NCBI GenBank assembly: GCA_937928295.1
Contig: CALEYY010000017.1
Span: forward strand, 1 to 22,251
Direction of reading: 5' to 3'
DNA: 22,251 bases
From: an uncultured Moraxellaceae bacterium
GTDB taxonomy: Bacteria; Pseudomonadota; Gammaproteobacteria; Pseudomonadales; Moraxellaceae
Positions 6,260 through 12,730 of the stretch are shown one piece after another; positions within the stretch are counted from its first letter, which is position 1, and each line of letters starts with the position of its first letter. The notes beneath the pieces are model-generated. The model was not told where the DNA came from. It saw only the letters and a list, made by a program, of their open reading frames with translations, and did no database searches. The position numbers were made by a program, and so were the translations under genes.

Positions 6260-8002
6260 TCAGCTGCTGACGGTCGTCAGCTTCGCCAAGAAGGCATTCT
6301 GGTATACCCCTGCCGGGTCCAAGGCGGCCAAGGTTGCCATTGATGTCCGCCAGCCATGCGTGGTGGCGCGACCCTCTGTATGTGCCGCCGGGATGCGCTG
6401 TGTGAGGATGTCGGCATCGGTCCAGGCGGCTTCGTTTGTATTGGCCCAGCCCTTGGACCATTCCGGGCGGGCAGCGGCATAGTCACCGGTGTAGTGGCCG
6501 ATCATCCATTGTTCTATCTCACGGAAGAACTCATGCATGTGCGGCGTGCCGGGAATGGTGAGAATGGCCAGCCAGATCGCCGTGTCCCAGTCGGGATGAT
6601 CCGGTCGTGGTGACAGGGCCGACAGCCTTACTTCCTGGGCGTTGGCCAGGCCAATGTCACCGGCATGATCCAGACCGCTGATGCGAATCTCGACCGGCAT
6701 ATTGACCGGATAGCGCCCCTCGGCCTGATAGGCGGCAAGACGCTCCTGATAGACGCTGACAAACTCGTGAATGACTTGCTGTGCGCGATCGCGGCGGGTG
6801 ATCACTGCATAGCTAAACTCGTGAACGCGCAGGGTGGTCGGCTTGATGAACAGCAGCGTGTTCTTCGATGGCCCCCAGAGATCGAATGATTCCGTGGCCA
6901 GCAATCCGGCAGCCGTCACTGCATAAGTCGTCTGGCCAAACAGCGGCGCCGCTTCCGGTTGTCCGGTGACCAGGGCTTGCGCCAGATCTGTCACCGGTTT
7001 CGGCAGGTTGTCGCTGAACGGGTAGTTATAGGGGGTGCTGACCGCCCGTGCGCTGTCCGGCTTGGTTGGGCTGACATGCCAAGCCTTGAGCCAGGGCTTG
7101 TCGGTGAAGGCATACCAGATCACTTCGAGACGGCCGCTGCTGTCGAGAAAGCTGGCCATATCGCGCCCGCCGCTGCCGGGTGCGGCAAACATTTCGCTGG
7201 CCGGGATGTCGATGTGGCTGACACAGCGCAGATTATGATTGGGTTCGACTGCCAGCGTGACCTCGGTGATCAGCGTGCGGCCCAGCGAGGTTAGCAGCAC
7301 ACCGATCTCGTTGTCATGGCGGTTGAACTGGCGTAGGGCATAGCGTTTCTGCGTGGGTGACCAGACGATGGCGGTGAGAGCCAAGATACGATTGCTCAGT
7401 GAGCCATAGGTCTGTCGAGGCAGGGCGGTTTCGCCACTGGCAGGCACTGCACAGCCATGCCCGTTGATGGCGAGTGCACCACCAAGGCTGATGGCGCCCA
7501 CTGCTGGGGTGGCGGTGAATCCGGCACCGTGGATTTCCAGAAAGGCTAGCAGATCCTCCATGAGTACGCCGGTGCCGGCACATACTGCCGGCATGGGATC
7601 ATCAAGCATGTTCATGGTAGTGAAATGGCGTGTGGTATCGAGCAGGATGATCGGTGTTGCTGGCGTGGTATCGGGACTCAGCGCCAGCGGTGACCAGTTG
7701 TGCATGGCACCACGGGCACGCACGGCAAACCTGTTGAGAGCGGCCCAGTTGACCACGGCGACGGCTTCGTCCGCGCTCCGGGGTGTGCAGGTCATGACAT
7801 CGGGAAACCTCAGCTCGCCTGCCCAATTCTCGAAAGGCTGGCGATCGCGTGGCACGGCATCCGGGAAGGGTGTGCTGGTCCGGAGTCCTGAAACTTCCGG
7901 CGGTTTCGCGGGAGAGTTGCAGGCGGCGATAGCGGCTGCGAGTGCAGTCAGCAGGAAATGGCGCCGGCTGATGCGCAGGCCGATCGGGGTGGCAATGGGC
8001 AT
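6260..8002 (-). CDS. Tat-exported lipoprotein FAD oxidase, cholesterol-oxidase (VAO-fold) type
   Basis: A 580-residue flavoprotein from the ATG at 8002, chosen because GGAG lies 8 bases upstream; the upstream ATG (8032) has no ribosome site. The N terminus carries a twin-arginine motif SRRHFLL (Arg13-Arg14), a hydrophobic stretch, and a lipobox IAAC with Cys28, so a Tat-exported, lipid-anchored envelope protein is predicted. The FAD domain follows: VRARGAMHNWS (His101 is in the position of the covalent flavin-linking His of VAO-type enzymes) and GAISLGGALAINGHG. The C-terminal half resembles the substrate domain of Brevibacterium type II cholesterol oxidase (e.g. KPWLKAWHVSPTKPDSARAVSTPYNYPFSDN). 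The likely reaction is O2-dependent oxidation of a hydrophobic alcohol, perhaps a sterol. Last gene of the leftward unit, 144 bases after the hydrolase. The fold is fairly sure, the substrate is not. Confidence 0.85.
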   Translation of the reverse strand: MPIATPIGLRISRRHFLLTALAAAIAACNSPAKPPEVSGLRTSTPFPDAVPRDRQPFENWAGELRFPDVMTCTPRSADEAVAVVNWAALNRFAVRARGAMHNWSPLALSPDTTPATPIILLDTTRHFTTMNMLDDPMPAVCAGTGVLMEDLLAFLEIHGAGFTATPAVGAISLGGALAINGHGCAVPASGETALPRQTYGSLSNRILALTAIVWSPTQKRYALRQFNRHDNEIGVLLTSLGRTLITEVTLAVEPNHNLRCVSHIDIPASEMFAAPGSGGRDMASFLDSSGRLEVIWYAFTDKPWLKAWHVSPTKPDSARAVSTPYNYPFSDNLPKPVTDLAQALVTGQPEAAPLFGQTTYAVTAAGLLATESFDLWGPSKNTLLFIKPTTLRVHEFSYAVITRRDRAQQVIHEFVSVYQERLAAYQAEGRYPVNMPVEIRISGLDHAGDIGLANAQEVRLSALSPRPDHPDWDTAIWLAILTIPGTPHMHEFFREIEQWMIGHYTGDYAAARPEWSKGWANTNEAAWTDADILTQRIPAAHTEGRATTHGWRTSMATLAALDPAGVYQNAFLAKLTTVSS

Positions 8003-8061
8003 GACGACTTCTCCGTACGCTCGGAAAGGCATGTGGAGAAGCGTAGCGTAACTTTCGTATA

Positions 8062-8096
8062 GATCCGCCGCCGCCGGTCTTCGGATCAGCGGCGGC
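8062..8096 (-). other. Two mutually exclusive hairpins in the hydrolase-oxidase gap
   Basis: GCCGCCGC (8067-8074) can pair with GCGGCGGC (8089-8096), and GATCCG (8062-8067) can pair with CGGATC (8082-8087); the two stems cannot form together. They lie in the 144-base gap before the oxidase gene on its strand. There is no T tract, so this is not a standard terminator; it could set expression of the last gene or be chance. Confidence 0.3.
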
Positions 8097-8146
8097 TACT
8101 GGGGCGACCTAGGGCAGCTATAGCCGTGGTGGCCAAGGCTTTGCGA

Positions 8147-9280
8147 TTACTGAAGCTGAATAGCCATCCAGTCAAAACAATACGCCATCATCTCCTCGTA
8201 GTGGCCCACGGCGCAGTGATCGTCGTTCTCGTACAGCTTGAGCGTGGCGGTCGGCACGCGCGCGGCAAGATCAACAGAGTCTTGCGTGGAGCACAGCGTA
8301 TCGGTATCGCCATTGATCACCAGCAGGGGAACCTTGATCCGCTCGTAGTAGTCGGTTCCGGCAAAAGACAGCTTGTGCAAGTTGTTGCGCAGGGCAAGGA
8401 TGCTGGTCGAGCCGCTTACCTTCTTTAAGGTCTGGATCATGATCTCAGGCACACCAATCGTCCCCAGCGTGCTGAACGAGTGCGCCAGCGGTGCGCCATT
8501 GGCAATCACACAGCGCAAACGGGTGCTGGTTGCGGCCATGCGTGTCGCCCAATAGGCCCCGAAGCTGAGGCCCATCAAACCGATACGCTTGGCATCGATG
8601 CGCGGGTGTGCGGCAATGTGCTCGATTACCTCGGCGTACACCTGCTCTGACGCGTCATTCATGGGCTTGGCGTAGCTGTAAGTGCCCGGCATCTCCATCA
8701 CAAACAGGGCGATGCCGCGATCCACATAATCCATCAGCGGCACCATCAGCTCAGGCGCGGTGCCCTCCAGCCCGTTAGTGATAATCATCATCGGGCACGG
8801 TTTTTGATCTTCCGGCAGCCACAGATAGCCTTCAACCACCTGACCCGCACAAGTGATGCTGACGGCCTTTACGGTACTGTTTTGCAACTTCAGCCAATCC
8901 AGAAATACCTTTTTAGAGCGCCGGTAGGCGGCTATTCGTGCCGGCGTGGTACCGGGAAACGCACTGATGGACAGGTAGCTGATAGCGATACGCAACTCCT
9001 TGACCGCCGCCGCTGTATTTTTCGCCGCGATGTGGCGATTGGCGGCCGCCTCATGTCGATCGGCGAGGGCATTCCAGTAAGCACACCACTCCGCGTCATC
9101 AAAACTCTTCAGCTCCGCCATAGCCTGGCTGATCACCTCGGGTGCGACACCGCCCAGCTTGGCGTAGCGCAGTTTGAACAACTGAGGCAGGAAGTAGCCC
9201 ACGCCAGTCATTCGGGTCGCCACGCTCGTGGTGCCCGTGATCATGCACAGTGAAACAACGTGATCTTTCAGCGTTTTCAT
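8147..9280 (-). CDS. Alpha/beta hydrolase, FrsA/DUF1100-like
   Basis: A 377-residue protein with ATG 9280 and AAGGA just upstream. Residues 1-130 are a helical N-terminal region (PEVISQAMAELKSFDDAEW, a run of helices) like the lid domain of FrsA-type esterases and related C-C bond hydrolases. The catalytic domain follows: TNGLEGTAPE forms the oxyanion region, Ser239 lies in the nucleophile elbow GLSFGAYWA, Asp325/Asp327 in NGDTDTL, and His355 in NDDHCAVGH. No clear signal peptide, although residues 8-20 are hydrophobic, so probably cytosolic. It is 35 bases downstream of the flavin reductase gene and 144 bases upstream of the oxidase gene, on the same strand. It could cleave an ester or a beta-diketone-like ring product; the substrate is unknown. 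Confidence 0.82.
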   Translation of the reverse strand: MKTLKDHVVSLCMITGTTSVATRMTGVGYFLPQLFKLRYAKLGGVAPEVISQAMAELKSFDDAEWCAYWNALADRHEAAANRHIAAKNTAAAVKELRIAISYLSISAFPGTTPARIAAYRRSKKVFLDWLKLQNSTVKAVSITCAGQVVEGYLWLPEDQKPCPMMIITNGLEGTAPELMVPLMDYVDRGIALFVMEMPGTYSYAKPMNDASEQVYAEVIEHIAAHPRIDAKRIGLMGLSFGAYWATRMAATSTRLRCVIANGAPLAHSFSTLGTIGVPEIMIQTLKKVSGSTSILALRNNLHKLSFAGTDYYERIKVPLLVINGDTDTLCSTQDSVDLAARVPTATLKLYENDDHCAVGHYEEMMAYCFDWMAIQLQ

Positions 9281-9315
9281 AGTTCCTTACCTGATGATGA
9301 ATATTGGCGTCATGC

Positions 9316-10572
9316 TCAGCCTTTTGCGCGCAAGCGGCGTGTCAGGAATGTCCCCCAGCCGTTTTTCATCACGGCTTTGATGAGTGCCCACAAGCCGCTT
9401 TCATGGGGGCGAGGGTTGCCACCAGTGGCAATTCGATTGAGCTGCAGGTTGTACCAAAGCAACTCCATGATGCCCAGGCGATCAATGGCCGCGATGCCTG
9501 TCTTGATAGGGCGTACGTGCTGCCTGCTGTCGTGACCCTGCAACAAGGCTTTTGGCGCCTCCGGGTCAATCGCCAGCAGGCGCGCAAGCCCGATGACATC
9601 CAGCGACCCGGAGCGGAGCGCGGCGTTCATTCCCTCCGCAGTGCGAAACCCGCCTGTGACCATCAATGGCACATCCGTCGATGCCCGTATCTTTTCAGCG
9701 AACTCCATGAAGTAAGCCTCGCGCGCGATGGAAGAGGCTTTCTTTGGCGGCTGGGCAATGCCGGTTTCGTAGGTGCCGCCCGAAATCTCGACCAAATCAA
9801 TGCCTGCATCTACCAGCGCCTGAATCGCCGCCAGTGACTCCGCTTCCGTGAATCCGCCTTGTTGAAAGTCAGCCGAATTTATCTTGATACCCACGGGGAA
9901 GGCCGGGCCAACCTGACGGCGTATTTCCGCGTAAACAGCGAGCAGGAATGTACGGCGCTTTTCCGGGCTGCCGCCCCATTGGTCTTTGCGCTGGTTATGG
10001 TGCGGTGACAGAAATTGGTTGATCAGATAGCCGTGCGCCGCGTGAATTTGCACGCCACTGAAGCCGGCCTTTTTGCAGATGGCTGCACTGCGACCAAAGC
10101 GCTGGATGATGTCTTCAATCTCGGCCTGGGTGGCTTCGCGCGGGGTCTCAAAAAACGCGGCTAGGTCTTTGCTGAAGGGTACGGCGGAGGGTGCCAGCGT
10201 CCCGGCATTTAATCCCTTGGATGCCTGTTTGCCAGGATGGTTGAGCTGCACCCAGATGGCTGCCCCCTGTTCGGTGGCGGCATCGGCCCATCGTCGCAGC
10301 ATCGGCAAGTCTGTCTCATCCTCAATCACCACATTGCCAGGCTCGCCCAGCGCCCGGCGGTCAATCATCACATTGCCTGTCAGCAGCAGGCCGACACCGG
10401 AGGCACCCCAGCGGCGATACAGCGTGACAAGCTTGGTCGTGGGTTTGTTGCCATAGGTGGCCAGCGTCTCGCTCATGGCAGCTTTGGCAATGCGGTTGCG
10501 CAGCACATGGCCGCTCTTCAGGGGCAGGGGATTGCTTAAGGGCTTCGATGTGAACTGGAATGCTTCAGCCAT
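9316..10572 (-). CDS. NADH:flavin oxidoreductase, Old Yellow Enzyme family
   Basis: A 418-residue FMN-dependent TIM-barrel enzyme. The ATG at 10572 is chosen because the protein then starts at the usual point; the longer frame (to 10659) would run through the putative operator. Signature blocks are RIAKAAMSE (FMN contact), VQLNHPGKQ, the active-site His177/His180 in VQIHAAHGYLINQFLSP with Tyr182 as likely proton donor, RKDQWGGSPEKRRTFLL, and the FMN-phosphate loops VTGGFRT and IGLARLL. It lacks the Cys-rich Fe-S domain of 2,4-dienoyl-CoA reductases, so it is a stand-alone ene-reductase type. Family members reduce activated C=C bonds, including steroid enones and electrophilic quinones. First gene of the leftward unit, divergent from a hydrolase. 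Family certain, substrate unknown. Confidence 0.92.
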   Translation of the reverse strand: MAEAFQFTSKPLSNPLPLKSGHVLRNRIAKAAMSETLATYGNKPTTKLVTLYRRWGASGVGLLLTGNVMIDRRALGEPGNVVIEDETDLPMLRRWADAATEQGAAIWVQLNHPGKQASKGLNAGTLAPSAVPFSKDLAAFFETPREATQAEIEDIIQRFGRSAAICKKAGFSGVQIHAAHGYLINQFLSPHHNQRKDQWGGSPEKRRTFLLAVYAEIRRQVGPAFPVGIKINSADFQQGGFTEAESLAAIQALVDAGIDLVEISGGTYETGIAQPPKKASSIAREAYFMEFAEKIRASTDVPLMVTGGFRTAEGMNAALRSGSLDVIGLARLLAIDPEAPKALLQGHDSRQHVRPIKTGIAAIDRLGIMELLWYNLQLNRIATGGNPRPHESGLWALIKAVMKNGWGTFLTRRLRAKG

Positions 10573-10601
10573 GACGGTCGTTCTCGAGTGAATGGTGGTT
10601 T

Positions 10602-10650
10602 TTACTATACGATATGTATTGCATATTGTGATATATGTTTTGTATAGTAA
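10602..10650. promoter_or_regulatory. Large AT-rich inverted repeat, candidate operator of the divergon
   Basis: TTACTATAC at 10602-10610 is mirrored exactly by GTATAGTAA at 10642-10650 (centre 10626). Inside are further overlapping dyads: ATAC-N5-GTAT (10607-10619), ATATG-N5-CATAT (10612-10626), CATAT-N6-ATATG (10622-10637). It lies between the divergent OYE and hydrolase genes in a region far richer in A and T than its surroundings. The outer arms contain TATAGT on both strands, so part of the symmetry may be two outward-facing -10 boxes. The HxlR-family regulator encoded in the same cluster is the natural candidate to bind here. Confidence 0.6.
10619..10648 (+). promoter_or_regulatory. Candidate promoter of the rightward hydrolase operon
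   Basis: TTGCAT (10619-10624) and TATAGT (10643-10648) are 18 bp apart and lie 42 bp upstream of the start codon at 10690. The whole promoter is contained in the inverted repeat, so a bound repressor would block it. Confidence 0.5.
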
Positions 10651-10689
10651 TTGCGCCAATTATTCAATCGCCTAAATAGAGGTGTACAC

Positions 10690-11535
10690 ATGACTCATAC
10701 CCATCTGACCGTCCCGACGCAGTTTATTGAGGTGAACGGGAACCGCTTCGCCTATCGCCGCTGGGGCAATGCCAGCACGGATCAACCACCCCTGGTATTC
10801 CTCCAGCACTTCCGTGGCGGTATGGATAACTGGGACCCGCTCATGACGGACGGTCTGGCCGAAGGCCGGGAGGTCATACTCTGCAATGGCCGAGGCATCG
10901 CCTCGTCATCCGGCACGCCGCGCACCCGAGTCGAAGACATGGCAGATGATGTGGCGGCGCTCATTCGCGCACTGGGTTTGAGCCAAGTGGATGTGCTGGG
11001 CTTTTCGCTGGGAGGCTTTCAGACGCAGGATCTGGCGCGGCGCCATCCTGATCTGGTTCGCAAGATCATGCTGCTGGGCACCGGCCCTCGTGGCGGCGAT
11101 CCGGAAATGGAACATGCGGCACTGGAGACTGCACCACGGCTAGTGCCGAGCTTTGAAGACTTTCAATACCTCTTTTTCGGTCGATCAGCCGCTGCCAAGC
11201 AGGCCGCGCATGAGTTCTGGGCGCGTCGTCATCAACGAGTGGATCAGGACCCGCTATCGCCCATGACCGTCGTAAAGGCGCAGCTGGAGGCCTGCATGCA
11301 CTTCATGGCGAGGCTATCGGAGCAAGATCCCTTTGCGCACTTGCGCGAGATCAAGCAGCCGACCTTCATTCTCAACGGCGTCAACGATGTCATGGTCGCG
11401 ACGGTCAACTCGTATTACATGGCGCGCAACATCCCGAATGCGCAGCTGTTCATCTACCCCGATGCAGGTCACGCGGCGCAGTTCCAGTACCCGGAGCGGT
11501 TTCTGAAGCACGCCATTCAATTTCTGAGTGAGTAA
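10690..11535 (+). CDS. Alpha/beta hydrolase fold protein
   Basis: A 281-residue protein from ATG 10690, with GAGG eight bases upstream; the in-frame codon at 10651 would leave an unlikely leader. The catalytic triad is readable: Ser106 in the elbow GFSLGGF, Asp233 in NGVNDVM, His261 in DAGHAAQ. FLQHFRGGMDNWD is the oxyanion strand-loop. No signal peptide, so cytosolic. The family includes esterases, haloperoxidase-like perhydrolases and C-C hydrolases; GFSLGGF with a short cap (residues 150-210) does not decide between them. First gene of the rightward unit; the SCP2-like gene follows after 10 bases. Its partner hydrolase in the leftward unit belongs to a different branch, so the two are not a recent duplication. 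Confidence 0.88.
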   Translation: MTHTHLTVPTQFIEVNGNRFAYRRWGNASTDQPPLVFLQHFRGGMDNWDPLMTDGLAEGREVILCNGRGIASSSGTPRTRVEDMADDVAALIRALGLSQVDVLGFSLGGFQTQDLARRHPDLVRKIMLLGTGPRGGDPEMEHAALETAPRLVPSFEDFQYLFFGRSAAAKQAAHEFWARRHQRVDQDPLSPMTVVKAQLEACMHFMARLSEQDPFAHLREIKQPTFILNGVNDVMVATVNSYYMARNIPNAQLFIYPDAGHAAQFQYPERFLKHAIQFLSE

Positions 11536-11545
11536 GGTGATTTCC

Positions 11546-11953
11546 ATGTTCAAGTTCAAAATGTTGCTCTGGGTTTTCACCCTGCTGTTGAAAAAAGAGG
11601 TCAGCACCAATCCCGAATGTGCCAAGTACATTGCGGGAAAAAAGCAGACATTCCAGATCCGAACAAGCAGCGGTACGGGCCGCTACTTCGTCGTTGGCAA
11701 TGGTTCCATACGATCGTTCGCCGGACTGACCAAGGAGGCTCAATTCACCCTCACCTTCAAGGACGCCGCCAAGGGCTTCGCGATCTTGTCGGCAAAAGAC
11801 AGCAAGGCGGCATTTCTCAGAGGTTTGGGTAACGGTGACCTGGTTATCACGGGTGATTATCTGGAAATGACCTGGTTTCAAGGTCTGTCGGAGTTCCTGC
11901 AGTCACCGAAAGCGCTGTCGCCCTACGATCGCACGATTTTTTCCGGTCATTGA
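11546..11953 (+). CDS. Small SCP2-like (sterol carrier) lipid-binding protein
   Basis: A 135-residue protein from ATG 11546 with AAGGTG six bases upstream; the in-frame GTG at 11528 would overlap the preceding gene. After a hydrophobic N-terminal segment (MLLWVFTLLLKK, possibly membrane-contacting) the body follows the SCP2 plan: FQIRTSSGTGRYFVVGNGSI, then FTLTFKDAAKGFAIL, a helix KDSKAAFLRGL, and the closing GDLVITGDYLEMTWFQGLSEFL. SCP2 domains carry sterols, fatty acyl chains or other hydrophobic ligands in a cavity and have no catalytic residues. Its position between a hydrolase and a regulator that seems to carry the same domain suggests a substrate-presenting role. The match is by pattern only; remote homology search would confirm it. 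Confidence 0.68.
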   Translation: MFKFKMLLWVFTLLLKKEVSTNPECAKYIAGKKQTFQIRTSSGTGRYFVVGNGSIRSFAGLTKEAQFTLTFKDAAKGFAILSAKDSKAAFLRGLGNGDLVITGDYLEMTWFQGLSEFLQSPKALSPYDRTIFSGH

Positions 11954-11975
11954 CGAAAAGCGCCATAATTCGCTC

Positions 11976-12626
11976 ATGCCGAATAAAACCTATGGTCAGT
12001 TATGCCCTATTGCGCGAAGTCTGGATGTGCTCGGTGAGCGCTGGACGCTGCTCGTTGTAAGAGAGCTGTTGCTGGGCCCGAAGCGCTTCAAGGATCTGCT
12101 GGCCGTGTTACCCGCGATGGGGACCAACCGGCTGTCGGAGAGGCTCGCCTCTCTGACGGCCGATGGCGTCGTTAGAAAGTCTGCCTTGCCAATGCCTGTC
12201 TATGAGCTGACTGAGTTTGGTGAGCAACTTCGTGCCCCGCTGATTGCGATCGGGCTGTGGGGGCTGAAGCTGCCGATGGATGACAGAATCGAGCCGTCGA
12301 GTGCCAGAGCGGAGCTGATTGCGCTTTGCTTGGCCGGCGCTGCCAGCGCTTCGGCGAGCGCGGGTGTTCAGGCCATCTACGAGTTTCGGGTCGGCAACGA
12401 GCCGCTGCATTTCAGGGTCAATGACGGCCGCGTGCTGCCTCGCTCGGGGCCATCGCCCGTTGCTGCCGATGTTTCCGTGGCCTGTGATCTGGCGACCTTC
12501 ATGCTGCTGGCCTTGGGAGGCATCACGGCTGAGCAAGCGGTGCTCGAACACCGGGCCGTGATGCTGGCAGGCACGGCGGTGCAATTTGCCAGCGCCTTGA
12601 GTGTTTTGGGGTATTTGGTGATCTGA
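11976..12626 (+). CDS. HxlR-family regulator with C-terminal SCP2-like domain
   Basis: A 216-residue protein. Residues 8-100 are a HxlR winged helix: CPIARSLDVLGERWTLLVVRELLLGPKRFKDL, then TNRLSERLASLTADGVV (recognition helix region) and the wing VYELTEFGEQL. Cys10 sits where quinone- and redox-sensing HxlR members (YodB type) keep their reactive Cys. Typical HxlR proteins stop near 110-150 residues; here a second domain covers about 130-216. It reads YEFRVGNEPLHFRVNDG, then ADVSVACDLATFMLLALGGI and AVMLAGTAVQFASALSVLG, the strand-helix order of SCP2 lipid-binding folds. So the regulator may bind a lipid through that domain, or respond through Cys10. It lies 22 bases after the small SCP2-like gene, as last gene of the rightward unit, and probably controls the divergent promoter at 10602-10650. 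Ribosome site weak. Confidence 0.85.
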   Translation: MPNKTYGQLCPIARSLDVLGERWTLLVVRELLLGPKRFKDLLAVLPAMGTNRLSERLASLTADGVVRKSALPMPVYELTEFGEQLRAPLIAIGLWGLKLPMDDRIEPSSARAELIALCLAGAASASASAGVQAIYEFRVGNEPLHFRVNDGRVLPRSGPSPVAADVSVACDLATFMLLALGGITAEQAVLEHRAVMLAGTAVQFASALSVLGYLVI

Positions 12627-12730
12627 GGGGCGAGCTGCCGACATGTCGCGTCTGATCCGGTCTCCTGCGGCGTGAACTCCATGATACGGTTACCACTTTG
12701 CCTACCCCAGCGCTTGCGCAAGGAGCTTTC

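Noticed and set aside
12639..12648. Palindrome CGACATGTCG upstream of the YjgR gene
   Set aside because: Only 10 bp, no repeat of it elsewhere near a promoter, expected by chance at this GC content; no operator claim is justified.
5924..12730. Genomic island inserted at the tRNA pair
   Set aside because: The accessory cluster follows tRNA genes, but I find no integrase and no repeated tRNA 3' end on the far side, and the tRNA operon terminator is intact.
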